Of a stretch of 64,000 nucleotides of DNA, positions 36,731 through 45,233 are shown one piece after another (the first letter of the stretch is position 1; each line of letters opens with the position of its first letter). The DNA is from Eubacteriales bacterium (GTDB taxonomy: Bacteria; Bacillota; Clostridia; Oscillospirales; Oscillospiraceae). Under the pieces are notes generated by a model that ran no database searches, was not told the origin of the DNA, and saw nothing but the letters and a program-made list of their open reading frames with translations. The stretch is from positions 38,733-102,732 of the forward strand of contig JAUNNH010000006.1 of assembly GCA_030531505.1 (NCBI GenBank). Reading direction: 5' to 3'. The translations under genes were made by a program, and so were the position numbers.

Positions 36731-37795
36731 TTATTCCGTCGGGAGCGTGTGGCCGGGGCTCATGAGCGCGTCATACAGTTCATCGGTCATATCGCAGTGA
36801 TAGAACATCTTGTAATAGGTAAAGACCTCGTCCTTGATGTTCCAGTCGAATTCGTCCGGATACATCAGCTCGCCCAGCCACATGATGCCCAGGTAGCGGT
36901 TGACCGAGGGAGAGAAGCAGAAGTCGATGGGCTGCTGGGGAATGGTGTAGCAGTTGCCGCTCTTGACCGCCTGCAGCTCACTCCAGGCGGGATCGCTGAC
37001 AGCGTTCTGATAGGCGTCCTCGGAGTAGAAGAACATGAACTCCGGATCCCAGAGCTGCAGCTGCTCGAGCCCCACGGTGGAGAACCAGTACATCTGCCCG
37101 TCGTCCACGACGGCGACGTTATCGCCCATGTAGCTCCAGATCTCGTCAAAGTAGGTGCCCTTTGCGATGCAGCCCAGGCCGTCGGAGCCGTTGATGAAAG
37201 CCAGGGTCTTTTTATCGGTTTTTTCAAAGACCTCGGCGGTCTTGTCCATGATGCCTTCGATATACTGGGCGACTTTCTCGGCCTCCTCCGGCATGTTCAG
37301 GAGCTGGCCCAGCATGCGGTAGGCGTCGGCCGTGTTGGTGAAGGATCCCTCAATGAAGACGCAGGGGATGCCGAGCAGCGCCTGCAGATTGTCCAGATCC
37401 TCAGTGATATTCTCCTTCGGCTCGCCGAAGTCGATGATGATCTGGGCGTCGAGGGAGGCGACTTCCTCAATGTTCAGTTCGCTGCCGGTCTGATAGAGGT
37501 TGCCGGTGACAGGCAGATCGGCATACTGCTCGCCGATGTAGACCAGCTGCTCGGGCGTGTACTCCCGGTTGGTGGAGATGATACGGTCCGCCGCCAGGGG
37601 CCACATAAAGGTCTGGGCCAGAGAGCCGGAAGGCAGGATGCGCTGGATGTCCTTCGGGACTTCGACCTCGCGCCCGGCGGAATCCGTAAAGATCCAGGTC
37701 TCCTCCGCGTCATCCGCGAAGGCGGCCGCGCCGCCCACCAGAGAAACGGAGAGCAGCATCACAAAAGCGAGAAGAAAAGCAAGTGTCTTTTTCAT
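36731..37795 (-). CDS. Metal-chelate (FepB/BtuF-type) substrate-binding protein
   Basis: A 354-residue class III binding protein. The signal peptide MKKTLAFLLAFVMLLSVSLVG ends near AAAFA. The mature protein begins WIFTDSAGREVEVPKDIQRI, the standard start of siderophore/cobalamin binding proteins, followed by SLDAQIIIDFGEP and the long central helix. There is no lipobox. Upstream lies a -10/-35 pair abutted by a CCCCCCGGGGGG tract, so the operon is probably metal-regulated. Which metal or chelate is bound cannot be told from the sequence. Confidence 0.9.
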   Translation of the reverse strand: MKKTLAFLLAFVMLLSVSLVGGAAAFADDAEETWIFTDSAGREVEVPKDIQRILPSGSLAQTFMWPLAADRIISTNREYTPEQLVYIGEQYADLPVTGNLYQTGSELNIEEVASLDAQIIIDFGEPKENITEDLDNLQALLGIPCVFIEGSFTNTADAYRMLGQLLNMPEEAEKVAQYIEGIMDKTAEVFEKTDKKTLAFINGSDGLGCIAKGTYFDEIWSYMGDNVAVVDDGQMYWFSTVGLEQLQLWDPEFMFFYSEDAYQNAVSDPAWSELQAVKSGNCYTIPQQPIDFCFSPSVNRYLGIMWLGELMYPDEFDWNIKDEVFTYYKMFYHCDMTDELYDALMSPGHTLPTE

Positions 37796-37842
37796 GTTGT
37801 CTGTCCTTTCTGTTTGTTTGCCCGAAGGCGTTATCTGTAAAA

Positions 37843-37884
37843 AGTATAGCACCGTGTTTCGGGCATTTTAAGCCCCCCGGGGGG
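37843..37884 (-). promoter_or_regulatory. C/G-tract operator and promoter of the FecBCD-type operon
   Basis: CCCCCCGGGGGG at 37873-37884 is followed on the minus strand by one C, then -35 TTAAAA (37871-37866), 17 bases, and -10 TATACT (37848-37843). The G/C tract flanked by A/T bases resembles operators of the CsoR/RcnR metal-sensing repressors. Confidence 0.7.
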
Positions 37885-37913
37885 ATAATAACGCCAAAAA
37901 AGTTCGACGGATT

Positions 37914-38672
37914 TTACAGTTCACTGACCGGTTTTTTCCGCAGGGAGGCCTTTTTCCCGGCGGCGAACATCTTCTTGACCGCCGTGCCGCAGGCGGATTC
38001 AAAGGCCATGTCTGCGTCGGTGATCACAAGGCCCGCGAGATCGAAGGCGCCATAGTCGAACAGCAGCGGCGACATGGTGATCGAAGGGCCGCATACCACC
38101 GCCACGGTGTTTTGGCAGAGGGAGAGATAGCGCGGAAGCTCCTTGGTGATTTCGGAGTAGCAGGGCAGATAGACCAGGTCCTGCTCCGGCAGCAGATAGT
38201 CCGCCGCCTGCACGGGGAAGCTGCCGAATTCCTCCCCGAGCAGAGACACCTCGGCCACGTTCTTGAGCAGCGATTCTACCACGGTGGAATTGCTGCCGAT
38301 GCAGGCGACCTTTTTATCCCGGACGAAATTGCGATAGACGATGTACGGGTCGTTCAACCGGTCGTCCCCCTCGTCGAAGAGGACGCCGTTTTTCTTGGCG
38401 ATCTCCGGGCTGTTATAATAGGCGTTGAGGGCCGCTACGCCGATGGACGCCTCCACAAAGTTCCAGGATTTGGAGAGAGCAGCCACCTGTTTCAGCGGCG
38501 CACCCTCCAGTGTAATGCGTGCCAGCGGCGGCCTCGTCATGCTCTTGGCCGTGCCTGAGACGCCGACGCCCAGCTCGCTCTCCACCGCGGTCCAGAAGCT
38601 CCCCGCTACGGCGCGCTTGACGTGCAGTTCCTCCGGGACCCCTGCGATCAGTCTGTCGTATAGTTCCCACAT
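37914..38672 (-). CDS. DUF364/DUF4213 putative heavy-metal chelation protein
   Basis: A 252-residue protein of the DUF4213 + DUF364 type (Pfam calls the second part a putative heavy-metal chelation domain). Visible family features are ARITLEGAPLKQVAALSKSW and ASIGVAALNAYYNSP in the first part, and a Rossmann-like second part with VACIGSNSTVVESL, YLPCYSEITKELPRYLSLC and VVCGPSITMSPLLFDYG. The function is not established. It overlaps the preceding ATPase gene by 25 bases and is the last gene of the long nik-type operon. Confidence 0.8.
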   Translation of the reverse strand: MWELYDRLIAGVPEELHVKRAVAGSFWTAVESELGVGVSGTAKSMTRPPLARITLEGAPLKQVAALSKSWNFVEASIGVAALNAYYNSPEIAKKNGVLFDEGDDRLNDPYIVYRNFVRDKKVACIGSNSTVVESLLKNVAEVSLLGEEFGSFPVQAADYLLPEQDLVYLPCYSEITKELPRYLSLCQNTVAVVCGPSITMSPLLFDYGAFDLAGLVITDADMAFESACGTAVKKMFAAGKKASLRKKPVSEL

Positions 38673-39658
38673 AGTCCGATCCTTTCTCCTGCCCGGAGGA
38701 CCCGGCGCAGGTCCGCATTTCTCTTTTCCGCTTCCCGCAGCTCCCGGAGCGTCTTCCGCTCCGCCTCGTTCGTCTCCAGGACCGCCCGGATCCCGCCGTT
38801 CTGGAGCACGATCCGCCGGGAGGCGGAGAGCGCCAGCAGCGGATCGTGGGTGGCCAGCAGCACGATCTTGTCGCCGCCGGTCAACAGCTCCACCGCGCGT
38901 ACGCGGTCGATCCCCGCGTTTTCGATCTCGTCGATCAGCAGGATCGGCGAAGGGCTGATGCAGGCCGCGTCCGCGATCATCAGGGCGCGGCTCTGTCCGC
39001 CGGAGAGGCGCGTGACCTTGGTATCCTTTGTAAAGGGCTCGCCGGAGAGGGCGTTGGCCGTCTCAAAGCAGCGCTCGATCAGTTCCTCCGGCTGCGGCAG
39101 CATGCGGCTGCGGGCGTGCATCTGCAGGAAATCCTGCACCGACACGTCGATCACGAAGTTCATGTTCTGCGTCAGCTGCGCGATACGCTGGTTTCCCAGG
39201 GAGAAGCGCTCCTCGTCCGAAAGCGCCCTGCCGTCAAAGAGCACCACGCGGCCGGTGGGCGTGTCGCCGCGGGCAGCGCACTCGATGTCCGCGAGCAGCT
39301 GGCTCTTGCCGGAGCCGGTGGGTCCCACGAGACTCACGATCTCCCCGGTCCGGATTGTCACATTCAGGTTTTCGGCGTTCCCATCCTTGTCCGTACCGCC
39401 GCGGATCTCAATGCTGTTGATCGTCTCTTCCACGCGGCGGGAGGCCTGCAGCAGATCGTTCAGCAGGTCCGTCAGATCCAGGGCGCTCAGTCCCAGGTCC
39501 GCTGTCAGCCCTCCGGCGTCGTGTTCCAGGGCCTTTGGCAGAGGCAGCGACAGGTCGAGCTTCTCCAGCCCATAGGTTTGAAGAAAGTCCCGGCAGACCG
39601 GGTATCGTTCCAGCAGCGCCCCCAGCGGGGCGCTCATGATTTCCAGCGTATAGTCCAT
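38648..39658 (-). CDS. Soluble ABC-type ATPase with N-terminal DUF1858-like segment
   Basis: A 336-residue protein. The first 70 residues (LERYPVCRDFLQTYGLEKLD) look like DUF1858, a small domain often fused to redox or ATPase proteins. The rest is an ABC ATPase: Walker A GPTGSGKSQ, signature LSGGQSRAL, Walker B ILLIDEIENAGID and switch LLATHD. No permease is paired with it, so a cytosolic role such as metal-cofactor insertion is more likely than transport. A TTG at 39667 is possible, but ATG 39658 directly follows the stop codon of the GTPase gene (TGATATG). Confidence 0.75.
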   Translation of the reverse strand: MDYTLEIMSAPLGALLERYPVCRDFLQTYGLEKLDLSLPLPKALEHDAGGLTADLGLSALDLTDLLNDLLQASRRVEETINSIEIRGGTDKDGNAENLNVTIRTGEIVSLVGPTGSGKSQLLADIECAARGDTPTGRVVLFDGRALSDEERFSLGNQRIAQLTQNMNFVIDVSVQDFLQMHARSRMLPQPEELIERCFETANALSGEPFTKDTKVTRLSGGQSRALMIADAACISPSPILLIDEIENAGIDRVRAVELLTGGDKIVLLATHDPLLALSASRRIVLQNGGIRAVLETNEAERKTLRELREAEKRNADLRRVLRAGERIGLCGNYTTD

Positions 39659-39659
39659 A

Positions 39660-40340
39660 TCAGTCAAACACCATAGGCCTTGTCATGCCCAATTGATACT
39701 CCATGCCGATCCGCTTCTCCCCCGTGCAGTAGGCGCAGACCGAGGAGGGCGTGGTGAAGCGCAGCTGCATCCCGCTCAGCGTCTCGATCTCCCGCGCCTT
39801 TTCCACGGCCTTGGCCAGCAGAAAGGCACCCTGCCCGGTGATGCCGTTGAGGCGCAGCAGCGTCGCGCGCGGGTTCATCTGCCGGATGTTGTAGGCAAAG
39901 ACCTCCCGCTCCGCCTGGCTCACGATATCGCCCTTGGTCACCGCCACCACGTCGGCCAGGCGCAGCATGGGGCCGAGCTTGCGCGGGGTGTTGATGCCGG
40001 CGAGATTGTCGATCACGCACACGGCGGGGACGCCGCGGATGTGCGGCGAGCAGCGGTTGCAGAGCCCCGCGCTCTCCGTGATGAGCAGGTCAAAGCCCTT
40101 TCGCTGTCCCCACTCGAAGGCCTCCTGCACATTGGTCACGAAGAAGTGGTCCGGGCAGAGCTTTCCGGCGTAGCCCACCACCACGGGGAGGCCGGCCGCC
40201 TCATACCGCTCTTCGTCGTAGGAGGTCAGACAGTCAAACTTCACCACGCCGATGTGCAGATCTGGCAGGTTCTTCGCCAGCTGCAGCACCACCGAGGTCT
40301 TCCCGGCGGAGGGCGGGCCGGATACGGTCAGCATTTTCAT
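39660..40340 (-). CDS. HypB/UreG/CobW-like P-loop GTPase, metallochaperone candidate
   Basis: A 226-residue SIMIBI-class NTPase. The P-loop is GPPSAGKTS and the guanine-specificity loop is VTKGD. The switch region LLITESAGLCNRCSPHIRG carries a CxxC pair, and a second CxxC (CAYC) lies near the C-terminus; both could bind metal. It is encoded after a nickel/peptide-type binding protein and before an orphan ABC ATPase and a DUF364 protein, which fits maturation of a nickel or cobalt enzyme. Exact client unknown. Confidence 0.8.
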   Translation of the reverse strand: MKMLTVSGPPSAGKTSVVLQLAKNLPDLHIGVVKFDCLTSYDEERYEAAGLPVVVGYAGKLCPDHFFVTNVQEAFEWGQRKGFDLLITESAGLCNRCSPHIRGVPAVCVIDNLAGINTPRKLGPMLRLADVVAVTKGDIVSQAEREVFAYNIRQMNPRATLLRLNGITGQGAFLLAKAVEKAREIETLSGMQLRFTTPSSVCAYCTGEKRIGMEYQLGMTRPMVFD

Positions 40341-40361
40341 GGTTTCTCATCCTTTTTGAAA

Positions 40362-40388
40362 CAGGGCCCTCCGTGATGGAGGGCCCTG
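40362..40388 (-). terminator. Intercistronic stem-loop after the binding-protein gene
   Basis: CAGGGCCCTCC (40362-40372) and its reverse complement (40378-40388) form an 11-bp stem. On the minus strand TTTCAAAAA follows. It may be a partial terminator that reduces expression of the three downstream genes. Confidence 0.55.
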
Positions 40389-40409
40389 CCGTTTGTTGTG
40401 GTTTTTGGA

Positions 40410-41939
40410 TCAGTCGATGTCGAGATCCACGGTGACCTCGTAGTAGTCGCAGGCGTGGGCATTCCAGTTGTGGACGTTGGCCTTGGAGATCATGCTCATT
40501 TCGAGGAAGGAGCAGAAGACGTAGCCGTTGTCGTCCAGGATGGTCTGCTGCAGCTCAATGGCGAGCTCGGCGCGCTTGGCGGTGTCGAACTCGGTGGAGA
40601 GCTCATGGAGCAGATCGTTCACGTGCTCGTTCTCATAGGCGCCGAAGTTGTAGCTCATGCCGGGCACGCAGCTGGTGGTGAAGAAGTACTGCGGGTCGCC
40701 GGAGGGAGCGGTCACGAGGGCGGAGGCGTAGACGTCAAAGTCCATGGTGGCCAGGAACTCGCGGCGGTTGGCGGTGCAGTTGATGTCCACGTCAATGCCG
40801 ATGTCCTTCAGAGAGGCCTGGGCGGACTCAGCCAGCAGGGGCAGCTCGGCGCGGCTGGGATAGGTCAGCCAGCGGATCGCGAGCTTCTGACCGTCCTTCT
40901 CGCGGATGCCGTCGCCGTCCGTGTCGACCCAGCCGGCGGCCTCCAGAACGGCCTTGGCGCCCTCGGGATCATAGCCCAGGGTGTTCAGGTGCTCGCTGCC
41001 GAAGGTGCTGAAGCCCTCGGGGAAGGGACCGTAGCCCGGCACGCCGTGGCCGTCCAGCAGGGCGATGACGAAGCCCTCGCGGTCAATGCCCATGACGATG
41101 GCCTGACGCACGGCGGGATCCTGGATGATCTCGCTCTGCATGTTCATGCAGCCGAAGAAGGCGCGGGAGGTCTGGATGCTGGAGAACTGGAAGTTGGGAT
41201 TCTCAAACTTGGAGTAGGCGTCGTAGGCCACGCCGTAGGCCGCGTCAACCTCGCCGCCCTCCAGGGCCAGAGCCAGGGTGTTGCGGTCGGAAATGGTGCG
41301 GATGGTCAGCTCGTCCAGTTTGGGGGTGCCGTCCCAGTAGTACTCGTTGGGAACCAGGGTGATGTGATCGTCCATCAGCATGTCAACGGCCTTGTAGGGG
41401 CCGGTGCCGACGGAGATGCCGGTCTCGAAGTCAGAGGCGTCCACGTCGATGATGCAGGCGTAGGGGTCGCCCAGGTAGTTCATCAGGGCGGGGTTCGGCT
41501 CAGAGGTGACGATGGTCAGGACCTGGCCGTCGGCCTCCATGCTGACGATCTTGGTGTCGCCGGGGGCGCGGTCGTGGTTTTCGAGCAGATGCTCAAAGCA
41601 CTGCTTGACAGCCTCGGCGTCCATGTCGCGGCCGGAAGAGAACTTGATGCCGTCACGCAGGGTGATGGTCCAGGTGTTGTTGCCGTCGTTCGTCCACTCG
41701 GTGGCGAGCCAGGGCTCCAGCTCCATGTTGTCGGTGTAGTGCACCAGGGTCTCGCCCACGCCGTAGCGGATGCAGGGCCAGCCGTTGTAGGTGCGGTGCG
41801 GGTCGATGGTCTCTTCCCAGTTTTCTGCGTTAAAGGTAGTGTCGCCGATGACCATCTTCTTCCCCTCCGCCGAAGCGGTGACCGAGAAGAGGCTGAGCAT
41901 CAGGATCAGGATCAGCGCCAGAGACAGCAGTTTCTTCAT
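40410..41939 (-). CDS. Nickel/oligopeptide-type (family 5) substrate-binding protein
   Basis: A 509-residue SBP_5 protein like NikA/DppA/CntA. The signal is MKKLLSLALILILMLSLFSV with cleavage after TASA. Family features include ENWEETIDPHRTYNGWPCIRYGVGE, LEPWLATEWTNDGNNTWTITL and RDGIKFSSGRDMDAEAVKQCF. No lipobox is present. The ATG at 41939 lies behind GGAGG. Being in an operon with a HypB-like GTPase and metal-type operators favours nickel or cobalt (possibly chelated) over peptides as ligand; that is inference. Confidence 0.88.
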   Translation of the reverse strand: MKKLLSLALILILMLSLFSVTASAEGKKMVIGDTTFNAENWEETIDPHRTYNGWPCIRYGVGETLVHYTDNMELEPWLATEWTNDGNNTWTITLRDGIKFSSGRDMDAEAVKQCFEHLLENHDRAPGDTKIVSMEADGQVLTIVTSEPNPALMNYLGDPYACIIDVDASDFETGISVGTGPYKAVDMLMDDHITLVPNEYYWDGTPKLDELTIRTISDRNTLALALEGGEVDAAYGVAYDAYSKFENPNFQFSSIQTSRAFFGCMNMQSEIIQDPAVRQAIVMGIDREGFVIALLDGHGVPGYGPFPEGFSTFGSEHLNTLGYDPEGAKAVLEAAGWVDTDGDGIREKDGQKLAIRWLTYPSRAELPLLAESAQASLKDIGIDVDINCTANRREFLATMDFDVYASALVTAPSGDPQYFFTTSCVPGMSYNFGAYENEHVNDLLHELSTEFDTAKRAELAIELQQTILDDNGYVFCSFLEMSMISKANVHNWNAHACDYYEVTVDLDID

Positions 41940-42038
41940 GGTTTCTTTTTCCTCCATTTTTTCTTGCTTGTTTCCGCAGAATCTTTTATACTGGAGGCGG
42001 CAGAGGCGGATTCTCCGCCGCTCGCCAGTCCTTTTTGG

Positions 42039-42080
42039 GCGGCTTCCCTGTTGCTTTGCGACGGCTCACAGGGAAGTCGC
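42039..42080 (-). repeat. Intercistronic stem-loop before the binding-protein gene
   Basis: GCGGCTTCCCTGT (42039-42051) and ACAGGGAAGTCGC (42068-42080) pair with one wobble. Together with a small GC hairpin near 42005-42020 it fills the 150-base gap between the methyltransferase and the binding-protein gene. It may be a processing or attenuation site; an AGTATAAAAG sequence on the minus strand near 41990 could be an internal -10. Confidence 0.45.
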
Positions 42081-42089
42081 TTTTTGGCT

Positions 42090-42815
42090 TTACTTATAGG
42101 CTGCGATGGTGAAGATCGGCGTGGGATTGAAAAACTCATCGATCTCCCGATAGATGCGCTTATATACGCCCATGTCCACCGTGACGCGCTCAAAGCCCGC
42201 CTCCACCAGCAGCTCCACGTCCCACTGGGGCCGGGGGCCGTGGTAGGCGCCGATCTCCATGGTGATGGCGTCGTTCTCGGCGCGCATATAATCGGGTACC
42301 AGCTTGTGGGCGTGGTTTTCCGGCAGCTCGTGCTCCTCCTCATCGTCCAGCGCGGCGCTGTAATCCGCGTCGAAATTGATGAGTACGCCGCCCGGTTTCA
42401 GGAGCTTGTACCACTCCCGGTAGGCCTTGGCGATGTGGGGCAGGGTCCAGGTGAGGTTGCGCGTGACCAGCACATCGAAGCTCTCCGGCTCGAACTCCGG
42501 TTCCTCCGCGTCCATGATCTGAAAGCTCGCGTCCAGCCCGAGGACGGCGGCCATGTGCTCCGCGTGTTCGATCATGTCCGGCGTCAGGTCGATGCCGGTG
42601 GTCTCATGGCCCTGCTCGGCCAGAACGCAGGCAAAAAAGCCCGTGCCCGTGCCGATGTCCAGAACGCGCAGCGTTTTGTCCCGGGGCAGATATTTCCGAA
42701 ATTCCGCGAGCCAGCGGTCCTTCTTTTCACTCTCAAATTCGCGCAGTCGTTGGGTCTCAAAGCCCTCGGCCCGGTGAGACCAGTAGTGGGTGACCCGATG
42801 CTTGATCCGTTCCAT
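42090..42815 (-). CDS. Class I SAM-dependent methyltransferase of the nik-type operon
   Basis: A 241-residue methyltransferase with LRVLDIGTGTGFFACVLAEQ, TGIDLTPDMIEHAEHMAAV and a striking family block LVTRNLTWTLPHIAKAYREW followed by LLKPGGVLINFDADY. The same block (SRNLTWNLPHPGKAYAEW) occurs in the protein encoded at 47393-48190, so the two are paralogues. Its location inside a metal-transporter operon suggests methylation of a chelator or metal-linked metabolite. Confidence 0.83.
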   Translation of the reverse strand: MERIKHRVTHYWSHRAEGFETQRLREFESEKKDRWLAEFRKYLPRDKTLRVLDIGTGTGFFACVLAEQGHETTGIDLTPDMIEHAEHMAAVLGLDASFQIMDAEEPEFEPESFDVLVTRNLTWTLPHIAKAYREWYKLLKPGGVLINFDADYSAALDDEEEHELPENHAHKLVPDYMRAENDAITMEIGAYHGPRPQWDVELLVEAGFERVTVDMGVYKRIYREIDEFFNPTPIFTIAAYK

Positions 42816-42830
42816 GTTTCGTTTTCCCTC

Positions 42831-43598
42831 TTACAGAATAGAATCGATCAGACGTTTGGTGTAGGGATCCTGCGGATTGCGGATGACCTCGTCCGGGACG
42901 CCCTGTTCCACGATTTTCCCCTTGTACAGCACCAGCACGCGATTGCAGAACTGCTGCACCAGGGCAATATCGTGACAGATAAAGAGAATGGAGAGCTCGC
43001 TGCCGCGATGGGAGCGCAGCTCGTTTAAGAGCGCGATGATCTCCTTCTGGATGGTCACGTCCAGGGAGGAGGTCGCCTCGTCACAGATCAGGAGCTTGGG
43101 CTTCACCGCGAGGGCGCGGGCAATCGCCGCCCGCTGGCACTGGCCGCCGCTGACCTGATGGGGAAAGCGCTTGGCAAACTCCGGCGTGAGGCCGCACTCG
43201 GTGAGCAGGCGGGCAACTTCCTGCTTCGTCTCCGCCCGGCTCATACCGCTGTTGCGCAGGCTCTCGCCGATGCCGTCGCCCAGGGTGCAGCGCGGGTCGA
43301 AGGAATCTGTCGGCGTCTGGAAGACCATCTGCATCTCGCTGTAGGCCTTGCGCAGTCCTTTTCCGCTCAGGCGGGTGATGTCCTCGCCGTCGAGCAGGAT
43401 GCGGCCCTCGGTAGAATCCAGCAGGCGGGTGATCATGTTGACCACCGTGGTCTTGCCGCTGCCGCTCTCGCCGATCAGGCCCAGGCACTCACCGGGGTAG
43501 AGTTCAAAGTTAATGTGGTCTACGGCCGTGAAATCCGGCTGCCCCTTGCGGGTGAAGACTTTGGTGAGATTTTCAACTTTTAAAACAGCTTCCATCAT
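42831..43598 (-). CDS. Nik/Dpp-type ABC transporter ATP-binding protein (second ATPase)
   Basis: A 255-residue ATPase of the NikE/DppF type. Motifs are Walker A GESGSGKTT, FQTPTDSFDPR (the Q-loop typical of the class), signature VSGGQCQRAAIARALAV, Walker B LLICDEATSSLD and FICHD. It pairs with the ATPase encoded just upstream as a heterodimer. Several start codons overlap (GTG 43604, ATG 43598, ATG 43595); ATG 43598 is chosen by spacing to AGAGG. Confidence 0.9.
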   Translation of the reverse strand: MMEAVLKVENLTKVFTRKGQPDFTAVDHINFELYPGECLGLIGESGSGKTTVVNMITRLLDSTEGRILLDGEDITRLSGKGLRKAYSEMQMVFQTPTDSFDPRCTLGDGIGESLRNSGMSRAETKQEVARLLTECGLTPEFAKRFPHQVSGGQCQRAAIARALAVKPKLLICDEATSSLDVTIQKEIIALLNELRSHRGSELSILFICHDIALVQQFCNRVLVLYKGKIVEQGVPDEVIRNPQDPYTKRLIDSIL

Positions 43599-43600
43599 TC

Positions 43601-44380
43601 TCACCTCTTCAGTTTGGGCACGGCGGACATGAGCAGACGGGTGTAGTCCTCTTTCGGGTTGTTCAGCACCTGCTGCGTCTCGCCATACTCCACCATCTCG
43701 CCGTTTTTCATGACCAGGACCTTGTCCGCCATGGCGCCGATGACGCCGATGTTGTGGGTCACCAGAACGATGGAGGTGCCGAAGGTCTTGCGCACCAGCA
43801 GCATCTCCTCCACCACCTGCTTCTGCACGGAGACGTCCAGAGCCGAGGTCGGCTCGTCCGCCAGCAGGACGCTGGGATTGAGGAGCATCGCCACGGCGAT
43901 GCCGACGCGCTGCTGCATGCCGCCGGAGAGCTCGAAGGGATAGCTGTCCAGGATGCGCCGGGCATTCTCAAAGCCGATCTTCTCCAGAAGCTCGGTCGCG
44001 CGGCGTGAAAATTCCTCTTTGGAGACCGATTCGTGCTCCGCCATGCTCTCGTAGAGCTGGGCGCCCACGGTGCGGATCGGGCAGAAGGAACTGCCGGCAT
44101 ACTGGAAGATCATGCCCAGCTCCGGGCCGTTGAGCTTTCTGAGCTCGGCTTTGGAGAGGTCAGGCAGGTTTTTGCCCTTGTACCAGATATCGCCCCGGGT
44201 GACAAGGCCGGTCTCACCCAGCAGGCCCATGGCCGCCTTGATGAGCGTGGACTTGCCGGAGCCCGATTCGCCCACAATGCCGAGGATCTCCCCCTCGTCC
44301 ACCGTAAAGCTCACGTCCTTGATGACTTTGACGCCGTTATAGGAGATGTCGACGTGTTCGTAACGTAAAATTTCACTCAT
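43601..44380 (-). CDS. Nik/Dpp-type ABC transporter ATP-binding protein (first ATPase)
   Basis: A 259-residue ATPase of the NikD/DppD type: Walker A GESGSGKST, FQYAGSSFCPIRTVG, signature LSGGMQQRVGIAVAML, Walker [13 protein letters not shown] and LVTHNIGV. The usual C-terminal extension of DppD is short here. The ATG at 44380 immediately follows the permease stop codon and has AAGGGGGCG upstream. Confidence 0.9.
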   Translation of the reverse strand: MSEILRYEHVDISYNGVKVIKDVSFTVDEGEILGIVGESGSGKSTLIKAAMGLLGETGLVTRGDIWYKGKNLPDLSKAELRKLNGPELGMIFQYAGSSFCPIRTVGAQLYESMAEHESVSKEEFSRRATELLEKIGFENARRILDSYPFELSGGMQQRVGIAVAMLLNPSVLLADEPTSALDVSVQKQVVEEMLLVRKTFGTSIVLVTHNIGVIGAMADKVLVMKNGEMVEYGETQQVLNNPKEDYTRLLMSAVPKLKR

Positions 44381-44381
44381 A

Positions 44382-45233
44382 TCAACGCCCCCTTGACTTC
44401 GGATCCGCATAGTCCCGGATGGTATCGCCCAGGAGGTTGAAGATCATGACGGAGATAAAAATGGCAAAGCCGGGGGCCAGGGTGACCCAGGGCACGGAGG
44501 ACAGGAGGCTGCGCGCGTCGCTCATCATGCTGCCCCACTCCGCCGTGGGCGGTTTGGCGCCGAGGCCGAGGAAGCTCAGTCCCGCAAGCTCCATCATCAT
44601 GGTGCCGATGTCCAGCATGGAGGTGACAAGGATCGGGCCGATGATGTTGGGGAGGATATGCTTGAAGATGATCTTCCAGGTGCCGCTGCCGGAGAGGCGC
44701 GCGGCTTTCAGGTACGGTGTCTCCTTCTGGGCCAGGGTCTGACTTCGGGCGATGCGGGCGTATTTCGGCCACGAGATCGCTACCAGAGCGATGATCGCGT
44801 TCTGCAGGCCGCCGCCCAAAACGCCGGCCACAGCCATGGCAAACACCAGGCCGGGGAAAGCCAGGAACATATCCGAAATGCGCATCAGCACCGTGTCAAT
44901 CCATTTGCCGTGCCAGCCGCAGAAGACGCCCACCATGGTGCCGAGGGCGGTCACGATGCCCACCAGCAGAAGGGTAGAGAAAATGCTCGTCTTGCTGCCG
45001 ACGATCACGCGGGAGAGCATGTCCCGCCCGTAGCGGTCAGTGCCGAAGAGGTGCTCCAGAGAAGGGGGCGCCTTGGCGTTCTTCAGATCCTGCAGATAGG
45101 GATCGTAGGGCGTCAGGTGCTCGCAGAAGACGGAGCAGAGCAGAAGGACCAGCGCAAGGATCCCGAAGATGATGAGCCGGGTCTTGATGGTATCCTTTTT
45201 GATCTTTTGGATCCGGACAGTCGGTTCGTTCAT
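44382..45233 (-). CDS. Nik/Dpp-type ABC transporter permease (NikC-like)
   Basis: A 283-residue permease. The N-terminal cytoplasmic stretch and first helix are followed by HLFGTDRYGRDMLSRVIVGS, the signature of the DppC/NikC subfamily, and later by YLKAARLSGSGTWKIIFKHILPN, the EAA loop that contacts the ATPases. The ATG at 45233 overlaps the stop codon of the first permease gene (ATGA). Confidence 0.92.
   Translation of the reverse strand: MNEPTVRIQKIKKDTIKTRLIIFGILALVLLLCSVFCEHLTPYDPYLQDLKNAKAPPSLEHLFGTDRYGRDMLSRVIVGSKTSIFSTLLLVGIVTALGTMVGVFCGWHGKWIDTVLMRISDMFLAFPGLVFAMAVAGVLGGGLQNAIIALVAISWPKYARIARSQTLAQKETPYLKAARLSGSGTWKIIFKHILPNIIGPILVTSMLDIGTMMMELAGLSFLGLGAKPPTAEWGSMMSDARSLLSSVPWVTLAPGFAIFISVMIFNLLGDTIRDYADPKSRGR

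Noticed and set aside
40398-43028. 876-codon plus-strand frame across the nik-type operon
   Set aside because: It crosses three minus-strand genes with clear motifs; shadow caused by high GC3.
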